This document shows positions 35,827 to 45,082 of a stretch of 64,000 nucleotides of DNA, in pieces (position 1 is the first letter of the stretch; every line of letters starts with the position of its first letter). A model generated the notes under the pieces. It made no database searches, was not told the DNA's origin, and saw only the letters and a program-made list of their open reading frames with translations. Made by a program: the position numbers and the translations under genes. This DNA is from Flavobacterium sp. CF108 (lineage in GTDB: Bacteria > Bacteroidota > Bacteroidia > Flavobacteriales > Flavobacteriaceae), in contig NZ_FQWW01000001.1 in NCBI RefSeq assembly GCF_900129795.1, positions 248,001 to 312,000 of the forward strand, read 5' to 3'.

Positions 35827-38076
35827 CTACTTATAAATTTCTTCCCACGTTGGCGGAATCACGCCCAATAAATGCTGTACAAAATAATCTCTTCTCTTGC
35901 GTTCTCCAAAATCTCCTCCCGCCGAATGTCCCATTCCGGGAACGGTTACTAACTCGAAGTTTTTATTGGCTTTTATCAAGGCGTTTGCAAATTGCATTGT
36001 TGACGCCGGATCAACATTATCATCTAATTCACCCACAATCAACATTAAATTCCCGTTTAATTGTGCTGCATTTGCTGTATTAGAACACGCTCCATATTCT
36101 GGTCCAATCGGATATCCCATCCATTGTTCGTTCCACCACATTTTATCCATTCTATTATCGTGACAGCCACAAGATGCTACGGCAACATCATAAAAATCAG
36201 AGTTAAAAACCAAAGCTGCTCCGGCGTTTTGTCCTCCTGCAGATGTTCCGTGAATTCCAACTTTGTCAATATTCATATAAGAATATTTGGCTGCAGCGGC
36301 TTTCATCCAAAGTTTTCTGTCTGCAAAACCACTATCTTTTAAATTTTTCCAACATACATCATGAAAAGCTTTTGAACGGTTCGAAGTTCCCATTCCGTCA
36401 ATCTGAACCACGATAAATCCTAATTCCGCCAGAGAAGACATTGCCCAATAATAAGGCTGAAAATTCTTTGGAACAAATGAATCCTGAGGCCCGGCATAAA
36501 TATATTCGATAATTGGATATTTACGATTCGGATCAAAAGTTGTTGGGCGAACAATAACTCCCCAAATATCTGTTTTACCATCTCGTGCTTTTGCTGTAAA
36601 AACTTCCGGAGCAATCCATCCCGTTTTTTGTAATGCCGAAATATCTGCTTTTTGTAATTCTACAATTGTTTTCTGAGAATCAATACTTTTTAAAACCGTA
36701 ATTGGTGCTGCATCTACTCTTGAATATTGATCGACATAATATTTATAATCCGGTGAAAAAGTTACTTTATGATTTCCGTTTTCCGTTGTTAATCTGGTAA
36801 AGTTTTTTCCGTTAAAATCAATTCGGCAAAACTGCAATAAATACGGATCCTGATTGCTGTCTAATCCGCTGGCGGTAAAATAGATTTGCTTTTTTTCTTC
36901 ATCAACTTTTAATACTTCTCTTATCGGCCAATTTCCTTTAGTAATCTGATTTTTTACTTTCCCGGAAAGGGCATCGTACAAATACAAATGATTCCAGCCA
37001 TCACGTTCAGAAGCCCAAATAATTTCATTACTTTTTTTAAGGTCATAACGGTATCTTTTTCCACTGTAATCTACAAATGTTGAACTTGTTTCTTCTATAA
37101 TGACTCTTACTTTTCCGGTTGTGGCGTTGACTTCCAAAACACGATAAACCTGATGTCCTCTTTGATTGTATTCGAAAGTAAAAGCACTGCTGTCATCTTT
37201 CCATTCGATTCCACTCAACTCATATTGTTGCTGAAATAAATCAGTTGCAACCGGAATTTGCTTTTTTGAATCCACAACGAACAATTGCGGACTTTTAAAC
37301 GGTAATTGGTCTCCAGGTTTTAAATAATCTCTGGTTTGCAATTTTGGCTGAAACTGATCTGACGGACTTGACTCAACAAAATATATTTTATGATCTTCTC
37401 CAGGTCTGACTTTATAAGCCACAATCTCTTTGCTATTTGGCGACCATTGTAAATACGAAGAATAGTAAAAACCTTTTGAACCGTCATAACTTAACTGCGT
37501 TTCTACTTTTGTTTTCTTATTCTTTATATATAAATTATAGTTTTTTATAAAAGCAATATTCAAAGAATCCGGGGAACCTACAGGTTTATTTCCTAATTCA
37601 TCAAAATTACCACCCCAATAATCATCTGTTTTTGATAGTTTTTTATAAGCTCCTGTTTTAACTATTTCATATGTCTTTAAATAGCAAGATGCTTTAATGG
37701 TATCTGTTGTAAAAACTAAAGTTGACAGGCTTTTATCAAATTCTAAATTTTCAATTGGTAAATCATTTGATTTTACCTCTTTTCCTAAAATTTTTGATAA
37801 AGATTGTCCCATTTTATTATGATCAAAAGCTTGTATTTGTTTCTGTTGTTTGGTATCAACCAACAGAAATTCTTTTCCTTTTAACAGATTATTGCTATAC
37901 CATACATACTCATTTCCAATCCAATGAAATTCTTTAGGAGTATTGATAACCTTATTCTTAAATAAAGAATCTACGGCATTTGCCCTTTTATATTCCTTCA
38001 AAGTTCCTTGTGCCTGGGTTATTAAACACCATAAAAGTGTTAAAAACACACTTATTTTTTTGCTAGTTGTTCCCAT
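35827..38076 (-). CDS. Prolyl oligopeptidase family S9, dipeptidyl-peptidase IV-like, exported
   Basis: 749 residues from the ATG at 38076, which gives signal peptide MGTTSKKISVFLTLLWCLITQAQ; upstream in-frame codons to 38136 are disfavoured. The N-terminal beta-propeller (~40-480, DPPIV_N) is followed by an alpha/beta hydrolase domain with Ser612 (GIHGTSAGGQ), Asp686 (ELDDNVDP) and His717 (GMGHSAGG). It is expected to release Xaa-Pro dipeptides, possibly Xaa-Hyp, in the periplasm. It has its own copy of the shared motif (38130-38156) and probably leads the transcription unit that runs through GH127. Confidence 0.92.
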   Translation of the reverse strand: MGTTSKKISVFLTLLWCLITQAQGTLKEYKRANAVDSLFKNKVINTPKEFHWIGNEYVWYSNNLLKGKEFLLVDTKQQKQIQAFDHNKMGQSLSKILGKEVKSNDLPIENLEFDKSLSTLVFTTDTIKASCYLKTYEIVKTGAYKKLSKTDDYWGGNFDELGNKPVGSPDSLNIAFIKNYNLYIKNKKTKVETQLSYDGSKGFYYSSYLQWSPNSKEIVAYKVRPGEDHKIYFVESSPSDQFQPKLQTRDYLKPGDQLPFKSPQLFVVDSKKQIPVATDLFQQQYELSGIEWKDDSSAFTFEYNQRGHQVYRVLEVNATTGKVRVIIEETSSTFVDYSGKRYRYDLKKSNEIIWASERDGWNHLYLYDALSGKVKNQITKGNWPIREVLKVDEEKKQIYFTASGLDSNQDPYLLQFCRIDFNGKNFTRLTTENGNHKVTFSPDYKYYVDQYSRVDAAPITVLKSIDSQKTIVELQKADISALQKTGWIAPEVFTAKARDGKTDIWGVIVRPTTFDPNRKYPIIEYIYAGPQDSFVPKNFQPYYWAMSSLAELGFIVVQIDGMGTSNRSKAFHDVCWKNLKDSGFADRKLWMKAAAAKYSYMNIDKVGIHGTSAGGQNAGAALVFNSDFYDVAVASCGCHDNRMDKMWWNEQWMGYPIGPEYGACSNTANAAQLNGNLMLIVGELDDNVDPASTMQFANALIKANKNFELVTVPGMGHSAGGDFGERKRRDYFVQHLLGVIPPTWEEIYK

Positions 38077-38129
38077 AATTTTAATATTAATAAAAATAGA
38101 CATAATTAATCGACTACTATAGGCTAATA

Positions 38130-38156
38130 TTAACACATAGTAATATTATATTATCC
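38130..38156 (-). promoter_or_regulatory. Shared locus motif, copy before the DPP IV-like gene
   Basis: AATATTATATTATCC with upstream TTAACACATAGT matches 22 of 27 bases of the motif before susC, in the same orientation and 54 bp before the start codon. Confidence 0.6.
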
Positions 38157-38351
38157 ATCGAAAATGAAATGCAGGCAAAATCAGTTATTAAATACTAATA
38201 ATCTTCTTAATTTCAGTTTTTCCTAACACCATAGGAATCAATGAAGTAAAATTGATTTTTTTTTTCGGCTTAAGCCAAAATACATTCTAATGTAAGTTTT
38301 TCCAAAAAAGCGACTATTTATCTGTACTAGTCAATTGAACGATCGGATATT

Positions 38352-38428
38352 GTAGAGGCGCACAGCAGTGCGTCTAACATAACGTTGCCGATATACAGGA
38401 TGTAAGACAGACTGCTGTGCGCATCTAC
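38352..38428. repeat. Inverted repeat GTAGAGGCGCACAGCAGTGC / GCACTGCTGTGCG-type
   Basis: Arms 38352-38375 and 38405-38428 pair with two mismatches in 24. The arms are more G+C-rich than the locus. Dispersed intergenic repeat type; no coding content. Confidence 0.8.
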
Positions 38429-38457
38429 ATTAATTACCTTATTCTAAATTTAGGAGA

Positions 38458-38484
38458 CCTAACAGGTTTTAAAAACCTGTTAGG
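38458..38484 (-). terminator. Palindromic terminator after the APC permease gene
   Basis: CCTAACAGGTTTT (38458-38470) pairs with AAAACCTGTTAGG, 11 bp past the permease stop codon. It belongs to the same AGGTTTT palindrome class as 30820-30846. Confidence 0.75.
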
Positions 38485-38494
38485 AAATCAAAGA

Positions 38495-39910
38495 TTAGTT
38501 TGGGCTTTTTTCCTTTATCAGATAATAAACAGGAATTCCGATTAACATAATTAAGACTCCCCAACCGCAAGTTGAAAATTTCGTAAACAATAACGAAACA
38601 CAAACAGCCGAAGCAATTATGATATAAAACAACGGTAAAAAAGGATATCCAATTGCTTTGTACGGACGAACAGCATCTGGCATTTTTTTACGTAAACGCA
38701 TAATTCCGTAAATCGTCAGGATATAAAAAATCAAAACAATAATGATTACAAAATCTAATAAATCACCATATTTTCCGGTAAGACATAATACAGAAGCCCA
38801 AATACATTGTGCCCAAAGTGCCCACGCAGGAACACTTGCTTTATTTAAATTGGCTGCTTTTTTAAAGAACAAACCGTCATTTGCCATTGTATAATACACT
38901 CTGGCTCCGGCCATAATTAATCCGTTGTTACAGGCAAATGTTGAAATCATAATCATAAGCGCAATAATTAACGTTCCAATATCTCCAAAAATATAATCTG
39001 AAGCGACCACCGCTACTCTATCAGATTTTGCTGTTGCAATTTCGGTTAACGGAATAACTGCTACATACATTAAATTAGTCAGCACATAAATGATTGTTAC
39101 TATTAAAGTTCCCAGAAACATGCTTAATCCAACATTTCTCTTCGGATTTTTTATTTCTCCTGCAATAAAAGTAACTCCTGTCCAGGAATCGCTGGAAAAT
39201 AAAGTTCCGACCATTGCGGCTGAAATTCCGGAGATCAAAGCCGTAGTATTAATAGGAAGCCATGAACCTGTTTCTGTACTAAAAGAACGCGGCGTCCAGG
39301 CATCTGTCCAGTTCGCATTCCATATAGAGGCTTTTGCCGCTAAAGTAAATCCAAAGATGATTAACCCTGAAATGGAGAGTATTTTTATAATGGTTAAAAT
39401 AGTTTGAAGAATCTTGCTGTTTTTTACGCCGCGAGTATTTAAATACGTTAAAAAAATAATGGTTACAATAGAAACAATTTGCGCCACATTGAGTTTGAAA
39501 TTTCCTATTTCATATAAAATATTTTCATCGCTAACAGCAGGAATTAAATAAGCTGCAAATTTTGAAAATGCCACTCCAACCGCCGCAATAGTTCCGGTTT
39601 GAATTACGGCAAAAAAACTCCAGCCGTACAAAAAGGCTATTAATTTATTATAGGCTTCTTTTAAATACACATATTGCCCGCCGGCATTAGGAAACATTGC
39701 ACTGAGTTCGCCATAACTTACCGCAGCGATCATGGTAATTATTCCCGAAAGAAGCCAAATTAAAATAAGCCATCCCGTTGAACCAACTTGTCTGGCAATA
39801 TCAGCGCTTACAATAAATATTCCGGATCCTATCATAGAACCTACTACGAGCATGGTCCCATCGAGAAGTCCTAATTCTTTTTTAAATTCTTCATGATTCT
39901 GGTCTTTCAT
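38495..39910 (-). CDS. APC-superfamily amino acid permease
   Basis: 471 residues with 12 predicted TM helices. The N-terminus GTMLVVGSMIGSGIFI is the APC signature (unwound TM1 GSGIF substrate loop). QYVYLKEAYNKLIAFLYGW follows in TM3 as in LAT/YfnA-type transporters. It probably imports amino acids released by the locus, with Hyp or Pro as good candidates because the Hyp catabolic genes lie directly upstream. It is separated from the D-Hyp dehydrogenase gene by a strong terminator (40074-40116), so it needs its own promoter in 39911-40073. Confidence 0.9.
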   Translation of the reverse strand: MKDQNHEEFKKELGLLDGTMLVVGSMIGSGIFIVSADIARQVGSTGWLILIWLLSGIITMIAAVSYGELSAMFPNAGGQYVYLKEAYNKLIAFLYGWSFFAVIQTGTIAAVGVAFSKFAAYLIPAVSDENILYEIGNFKLNVAQIVSIVTIIFLTYLNTRGVKNSKILQTILTIIKILSISGLIIFGFTLAAKASIWNANWTDAWTPRSFSTETGSWLPINTTALISGISAAMVGTLFSSDSWTGVTFIAGEIKNPKRNVGLSMFLGTLIVTIIYVLTNLMYVAVIPLTEIATAKSDRVAVVASDYIFGDIGTLIIALMIMISTFACNNGLIMAGARVYYTMANDGLFFKKAANLNKASVPAWALWAQCIWASVLCLTGKYGDLLDFVIIIVLIFYILTIYGIMRLRKKMPDAVRPYKAIGYPFLPLFYIIIASAVCVSLLFTKFSTCGWGVLIMLIGIPVYYLIKEKSPN

Positions 39911-40073
39911 TTTTTGGTTTGTTTTGTTGTTTTTTGTTTGAAAATGCGGTAGTCATTTTTTTATTCTAAATGTGGTCAGTATTTAGAATTTTGGTATTTG
40001 AGTTTTGTTTTTATTATTTGTAATAGTGAATTATAATAAAATATGAAACTTCAGAGGCATAGTATTAGTTAAT

Positions 40074-40116
40074 AAAAAATCAGCTTCAATTTTGGTTAAA
40101 ATGAAGCTGATTTTTT
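40074..40116 (-). terminator. Terminator overlapping the stop codon of the D-Hyp dehydrogenase gene
   Basis: AAAAATCAGCTTCA pairs with TGAAGCTGATTTTT; on the minus strand the stem is followed by a T run. It separates the dehydrogenase from the permease. Confidence 0.85.
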
Positions 40117-41350
40117 AAAGTTGAAACATTTGCGTATCTACAGAAGTCGCTTTTCCTGAAATGATTTCTTCAACAATTTTTCCTGTTGCAGGAGCCAGAC
40201 TTAGTCCCATCATAGCGTGTCCTGTAACTAAAGTTAAATTTTTAAGTTTTTTATCTCGTGCAATAATTGGCATTCCCGAAGGTGTACAAGGTCTGAAACC
40301 AAACCAGGTATCTTGCTCTTTTGGCATTTCAATTTTTAAATCCGGATAAAAATCATTGATTGAATTTACAATTCCTTGTAGTCGGTTTTGATTGATTTTG
40401 GTGTCATTGGTGTGCGTTATTTCCATTGTTCCTCCAAAACGAATATCATTGTTCATAGGTGTTACAGCTACTTTTCCTTCGCATAAAATTGTTGGGATTG
40501 ACGGTTTATGACTTTGATCATTTAGCGTGAAGCTGTATCCTTTTCCTGGTAAAATCGAAATATTTACATTTAGTTTTTTAGCAATATGCGGACTCCAGGA
40601 TCCTGTTGCCAAAACTACTTCGTCTGCTGCAAAATTTCCTTTGTCTGTTATGATTTCAGTAATTTGATTATTCTTTAAAACAAAATCATTTACAGTAGTT
40701 TGCGAATGAATTATCACATTTAATTTTTTCAATTCTTCTTTAAGAAATTGCATGAATTTTTGCGGATATACATGTGCATCGCTTTTGTAATGTACTCCAC
40801 CAATTACGTTTGTAGCAGTTCCTGTTTCTAATCTTGAAACTTCTTCTTTTGAAAGAAAATCAACTTCTAAACCTAGTTTTTCTGCCAGAATTCCTTCGTG
40901 GTGAATTTCTTCGCCTGTTTTTTCGGTTTTATAAAGCATTAAAAGTCCTTTTTCTTCATAAAAAAAAGAATTGTTTTGTTTTGCAAAATCCTGATACAAG
41001 TCTTTACTTAAAAGCGATAAATTGCAAAGTGCGGGCATGGCTTTTTCTACATGCTTTAAATTGGCATGTTTGTAGAATTGTATTCCCCATTTCATTAAAT
41101 CCACATTTAATCTGGGCTTTACGTAAAACGGACTTTGACTATCAAACATCCATTTTATTCCTTGTGCAATCATTCCGGGTTGTGCCAGCGGAATTATATG
41201 CGAAGGAACTATCATTCCTGCATTTCCGTACGAACAACCATCCCTCATATCTGATTTATCGAAAACAACTACTTCATAGCCTTCTTTGGCTAAATAATAA
41301 GCTGAACATAAGCCGATTATTCCTCCACCAATTATACTTACTTTTTTCAT
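40115..41350 (-). CDS. FAD-dependent D-amino-acid dehydrogenase, probably cis-4-hydroxy-D-proline dehydrogenase
   Basis: About 411 residues; the ATG at 41356 is two codons upstream and equally possible. VSIIGGGIIGLCSAYYLAKE is the FAD-binding Rossmann start of DadA-like oxidoreductases, and CSYGNAGMIVPSH is the second family motif. The C-terminal region has WFGFRPCTPSGMPIIAR and VTGHAMMGLSLAPATGK. Position after the 4-Hyp epimerase points to oxidation of cis-4-hydroxy-D-proline to pyrroline-4-hydroxy-2-carboxylate. A D-proline or other D-amino acid substrate is the alternative. It is bounded on both sides by hairpins. Confidence 0.9.
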   Translation of the reverse strand: MKKVSIIGGGIIGLCSAYYLAKEGYEVVVFDKSDMRDGCSYGNAGMIVPSHIIPLAQPGMIAQGIKWMFDSQSPFYVKPRLNVDLMKWGIQFYKHANLKHVEKAMPALCNLSLLSKDLYQDFAKQNNSFFYEEKGLLMLYKTEKTGEEIHHEGILAEKLGLEVDFLSKEEVSRLETGTATNVIGGVHYKSDAHVYPQKFMQFLKEELKKLNVIIHSQTTVNDFVLKNNQITEIITDKGNFAADEVVLATGSWSPHIAKKLNVNISILPGKGYSFTLNDQSHKPSIPTILCEGKVAVTPMNNDIRFGGTMEITHTNDTKINQNRLQGIVNSINDFYPDLKIEMPKEQDTWFGFRPCTPSGMPIIARDKKLKNLTLVTGHAMMGLSLAPATGKIVEEIISGKATSVDTQMFQL

Positions 41351-41365
41351 TCGCATTATAAATTT

Positions 41366-41411
41366 AAAAAATCATTGGCAAGAAGTTTTTCTGTAAACCA
41401 ATGATTTTTTT
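41366..41411 (-). terminator. Hairpin between epimerase and dehydrogenase genes
   Basis: AAAAAATCATTGG (41366-41378) pairs with CCAATGATTTTTT (41398-41410). On the minus strand a T run follows. It may partly terminate or stabilise the upstream message. Confidence 0.75.
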
Positions 41412-41427
41412 ATATTATCATTTTTTT

Positions 41428-42438
41428 TTAAATCACTTGAAAGCCAAAAGCATACGGATCATCATCTTCATCAATAATGATATTATTGTAACCGTAAACT
41501 TTTGCCCAGCCCTGAATACTTGGTACTATGGCTTTGATATCTCCTATAGAAGTTTCTTCTTCGACTCTGCCAATAAACTTACTTCCAATAAAACTTTCGT
41601 GTATATAGTCTTCTCCTTTTTTTAGTTTCCCTTTAGCGTGAAGCTGTGCAATTCTAGCCGAAGTTCCGGTTCCGCATGGTGAACGATCAATTGCTTTGTC
41701 GCCATAAAAAACGGCATTTCGTCCTGAAGAAGCAGGATCGATAGGATCTCCTGTCCACAACATATGGCTTACATCGCGAATTGTATCATTTTCAGGATGA
41801 ATAAACATATTTGGATATTTCTCGTTGATGCTTTTGCGTACTTCCTGACTGTACTGTACAATTTTTCCGGCTGTAAAATCCTGTATTCCAGAGAAATTTT
41901 GCTGCGGATCTACAATGGCATAATAATTCCCTCCATAAGCCACGTCAAAAACAATCTCACCTAATTCCGGACAATCAATCGTTAAACCTTCGGCTGCCAA
42001 ATATGACTTTACATTCGTCAATCTTACCCAATCCACTTTTTTACCGGTTTGCTGATATTCTATCTGAACAAGTCCTGCCGGCGCTTCCATCTTTATTTTT
42101 CCGGGAACTTTTGGTATAACCAATCCTTCTTCGATCGCAATAGTTATGGTTCCGATGGTTCCGTGGCCGCACATTGGTAGACAACCCGAAGTTTCGATAA
42201 ACAAAATTCCAAAATCATTTTCAGGATTGCTTGGCGGATATAAAATACTGCCACTCATCATGTCGTGACCTCGGGGTTCAAACATAAGTCCTTTACGAAT
42301 CCAGTCGTATTCTTTTAAAAAATGTTGTCGTTTTTCACTCATGTTGTTTCCAACCAAATTGGGACCACCACCAGCCACAACTCTTACCGGATTTCCGCAC
42401 GTATGTGCATCAACACAAAAAAAGGTTTTTCTTGGCAT
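41428..42438 (-). CDS. 4-hydroxyproline 2-epimerase (proline racemase family)
   Basis: 336 residues. It converts trans-4-hydroxy-L-proline to cis-4-hydroxy-D-proline without cofactor. Both catalytic cysteines of the two-base mechanism are present: Cys90 in LPMCGHGTIG and Cys255 in SPCGTGTSARIA. A Thr in place of the first would indicate a 3-Hyp dehydratase, so epimerase is preferred. The N-terminus FFCVDAHTCGNPVRVV is typical. It is 3 bp behind the aldehyde dehydrogenase gene and clearly in the same operon. Confidence 0.94.
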   Translation of the reverse strand: MPRKTFFCVDAHTCGNPVRVVAGGGPNLVGNNMSEKRQHFLKEYDWIRKGLMFEPRGHDMMSGSILYPPSNPENDFGILFIETSGCLPMCGHGTIGTITIAIEEGLVIPKVPGKIKMEAPAGLVQIEYQQTGKKVDWVRLTNVKSYLAAEGLTIDCPELGEIVFDVAYGGNYYAIVDPQQNFSGIQDFTAGKIVQYSQEVRKSINEKYPNMFIHPENDTIRDVSHMLWTGDPIDPASSGRNAVFYGDKAIDRSPCGTGTSARIAQLHAKGKLKKGEDYIHESFIGSKFIGRVEEETSIGDIKAIVPSIQGWAKVYGYNNIIIDEDDDPYAFGFQVI

Positions 42439-42441
42439 AAA

Positions 42442-44010
42442 TTATATAGAGTTCTTTGTTAGTATATCGTTTACAGTTCTGGTAATACTCAAAGGATTTT
42501 TATCCTGTAAAGCGCTTGGTAATAATTGATCCGGCCAATCCTGAAAAGTTACCGGACGAACCCATCTTTTAACCGCTGTTAATCCTACAGATGTAAATTT
42601 ACTGTCTGAACTTGCAGGAAAAGGTCCGCCATGAGTCATTCCGGAACAAACCTCTACTCCTGTTGGAACATTATTAAAAATCAATCTTCCGACTTTGTTT
42701 TTAAGATTTTCTATCGTCTCTTTAAAGTTGTCCCATTCTTGCAAATCAGCAGTTAAAACTGTTCCTGTCAATTGTCCTTCCAATTCCAGAATAATTGTAT
42801 TGAGCTGCTCTACACCATCACATTTAACAACTACAGAAAAAGGCCCAAAAACTTCCTTATGAAATGTTTTATTTTTTAAGAAAGTCTCACCATCCACGGC
42901 AATTATATTTTGCAATGCATAATTTGGTTTTACAACTTTCTCTAAATTAGTTTCCTGCGTATATCCTTCTTGTCCAAGCACTTCTGATTTTAGACTTTCG
43001 TATTGCTTTTTTATATTAGGATGCAGCATACAAGTTGGGTCTAATTTATCTGTCTCTAAAGCTAAAATAGTAATAAAATCATCTAAGTCGGCGCTTTTTA
43101 TTCCTAAAATAAGCCCTGGATTTGTACAAAATTGTCCTGTTCCTGCTACAATTGAAGCAGCATAATTTTTAGCCCATTTTTCAGTTTCTAATTTTAAAGC
43201 CGAAGGTAAAACAAGTACAGGATTTATACTTCCCATTTCGGCATAAACCGGAATTGGAATAGACCTGTTTGCTGCAATTTTGCAAAGTGCTGTTCCACCT
43301 TTTATACTCCCGGTAAAGCCAACCGCTTTTACAGACGGATGTTCTACCAAAGCTACTCCAACTTCAACACCACTGCTGTTTAGGTTTGAGAAAACACCAT
43401 TTGGCATTCCTGTTCTTTTTGCTGCTTTTATAATAGCCGAAGCTGCCAATTCGCCTGTCCCTGCATGAAGCGGATGTGATTTTACTATTACAGGACAACC
43501 TGCCGCCAATGCGCTCGCGGTGTCGCCGCCAGCAGTAGAAAATGCAAGCGGAAAATTACTTGCTCCAAAAACGACTACAGGTCCAATTGGAATCTGTAAT
43601 CTCCGGATATCCGGTTTTCCTTCTGATTTATTGATGATCGCTTCAACCCATGAACCTTCGCGAAGCATTGTTGCAAATGCTCTAAGTTGTCCGGTTGTTC
43701 TCCCTCGTTCTCCATTTGCTCTTCCGGCAGGAAGACCTGATTCCTGAATATAAGTCGCTAATAAATCTTCGCCCAGAGCTTCGATTTCTTCGGCAATTGC
43801 GTCCAGAAAATCTGCCTTTTTTGCGTCTGCAATTGTTCCGTAAATTTTAAAAGCTTCTTCGGCTAATGCTACTGCTTGCGAAATTTCTTCGGCTGTAGCT
43901 TCATAAAAAACAGTTTCATTCTCAAAATTTTCTTCTGGATTTATTGTTTTATAAGTTATTTTACCTTTTGCGGAAAGCACATCTCCAATATAATTTTTTC
44001 CTGTAGTCAT
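42442..44010 (-). CDS. Alpha-ketoglutarate semialdehyde dehydrogenase (NADP-type ALDH)
   Basis: 522 residues, cytoplasmic. It oxidises 2,5-dioxopentanoate to 2-oxoglutarate, the last step of the Hyp route. GQFCTNPGLI gives catalytic Cys295, and VYAEMGSINPVLVLP carries the general-base Glu in the form typical of the KGSADH group. FTGSIKGG is the cofactor glycine motif. The family also serves sugar-acid pathways, but the four-gene Hyp cluster decides the role. Spacing is 20 bp to the upstream gene and 3 bp to the downstream gene. Confidence 0.94.
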   Translation of the reverse strand: MTTGKNYIGDVLSAKGKITYKTINPEENFENETVFYEATAEEISQAVALAEEAFKIYGTIADAKKADFLDAIAEEIEALGEDLLATYIQESGLPAGRANGERGRTTGQLRAFATMLREGSWVEAIINKSEGKPDIRRLQIPIGPVVVFGASNFPLAFSTAGGDTASALAAGCPVIVKSHPLHAGTGELAASAIIKAAKRTGMPNGVFSNLNSSGVEVGVALVEHPSVKAVGFTGSIKGGTALCKIAANRSIPIPVYAEMGSINPVLVLPSALKLETEKWAKNYAASIVAGTGQFCTNPGLILGIKSADLDDFITILALETDKLDPTCMLHPNIKKQYESLKSEVLGQEGYTQETNLEKVVKPNYALQNIIAVDGETFLKNKTFHKEVFGPFSVVVKCDGVEQLNTIILELEGQLTGTVLTADLQEWDNFKETIENLKNKVGRLIFNNVPTGVEVCSGMTHGGPFPASSDSKFTSVGLTAVKRWVRPVTFQDWPDQLLPSALQDKNPLSITRTVNDILTKNSI

Positions 44011-44030
44011 CGCTTTCTTTTAAACTTTAA

Positions 44031-44945
44031 TTAAATACTTTTATAGGCTGGCAATACTGGTCTGTTTTTCATTGCAAAATCAATGATTGACAAAACGCGT
44101 TCTCTTTCTTTTCCCTGCAACGGAAGTCTTGGTGCTCTTACGTTTTCTGTTCCAAGTCCTGTTGCTACTTCGGCTAGTTTTATATTTTGAACCAATTGCG
44201 GAGAAATATCCAATTCTAATAATGGCATAAACCATCTGTAAATTGCTAATGCTTGATCTACTTTTCCAGCTTTTACCAATTTATAAATTGCTACAGTTTC
44301 GGCAGGATATGCTACTACCAGACCTGCAACCCAACCATCGGCGCCAGCCACTAAACTTTCCAGTGCCAAAGTATCTACGCCACAAAGTACTTTTAATCTA
44401 TCGCCAAAACGGTTTCTGATTCTTGTTACATTGCTTATGTCTCTGGTTGATTCTTTTACTGCCTGAATGTTGTTCAGTTTTAAAAGTTCTTCAAACATAT
44501 CAAGTGTTACCTCGATTTTATAATCTACAGGGTTATTGTAAATCATAATTGGTAAAGAAGTACTTTGGGCAATTTCCTTGAAATAAACAACCGTTTCGTA
44601 ATCTGTAGCTTTGTATCGCATTGGCGGCAAAAGCATTAAACCATTTACACCTAACTCTTCAGCACGCTTTGCCAGAGTAATTGCTTCGCTGGTTGTTTGC
44701 TCGGCAATATTTACAATAACCGGAATTTTACCTTCGACTATTCTTAAAGTGTTGTTTATTAAAATCTCTTTTTCTTCTTTAGTCAATGTACTTGCTTCTC
44801 CAAGAGTTCCTCCCAGAATGATTCCATTAACTCCAGCATCAATTTGTGCTTTAATATTCTTCTCGAACATTACAAGATCCAGTTGACCTTCTGCTGTAAA
44901 CTTTGTCGTTACAGCTGGCATTACGCCATCCCATTTAATTTTCAT
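44031..44945 (-). CDS. DapA-family protein, probable pyrroline-4-hydroxy-2-carboxylate deaminase
   Basis: 304 residues from the ATG at 44945; a further in-frame ATG lies six codons upstream. It is a class I aldolase-type TIM barrel. The Schiff-base lysine is Lys164 in IQAVKESTRD, GGTLGEAS is the carboxylate-binding loop, and MIYNNPVDYKI carries the catalytic Tyr. In Hyp clusters this family deaminates pyrroline-4-hydroxy-2-carboxylate to alpha-ketoglutarate semialdehyde. It is the first gene of the Hyp operon, with the shared motif 57 bp upstream. Confidence 0.93.
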   Translation of the reverse strand: MKIKWDGVMPAVTTKFTAEGQLDLVMFEKNIKAQIDAGVNGIILGGTLGEASTLTKEEKEILINNTLRIVEGKIPVIVNIAEQTTSEAITLAKRAEELGVNGLMLLPPMRYKATDYETVVYFKEIAQSTSLPIMIYNNPVDYKIEVTLDMFEELLKLNNIQAVKESTRDISNVTRIRNRFGDRLKVLCGVDTLALESLVAGADGWVAGLVVAYPAETVAIYKLVKAGKVDQALAIYRWFMPLLELDISPQLVQNIKLAEVATGLGTENVRAPRLPLQGKERERVLSIIDFAMKNRPVLPAYKSI

Positions 44946-45001
44946 ATTCTTAATTTTTATCAAAAATAAAGCTTAAATAAAAGAGCTCCTGTGTCATTAT
45001 T

Positions 45002-45025
45002 AGCCTTTATCAATACTATATTACC
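45002..45025 (-). promoter_or_regulatory. Shared locus motif in the Hyp operon / AraC intergenic region
   Basis: AATACTATATTACC preceded by TTAGCC at conserved spacing matches 17 of 24 positions of the susC-upstream copy. It lies 57 bp before the Hyp operon and 58 bp before the divergent AraC gene, so it could serve both. Confidence 0.55.
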
Positions 45026-45082
45026 ATATCTATTGTATAATCTGTTTTTTTTGTTAATATTTACATATCTAAAAACATTACG

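Noticed and set aside
40834..41361. 175-codon plus-strand open frame
   Set aside because: Antisense to the D-Hyp dehydrogenase gene, with low-complexity Leu/Phe-rich translation typical of a shadow frame.
41428..42438. trans-3-hydroxy-L-proline dehydratase
   Set aside because: That subtype replaces the first catalytic Cys; both Cys90 and Cys255 are present here.
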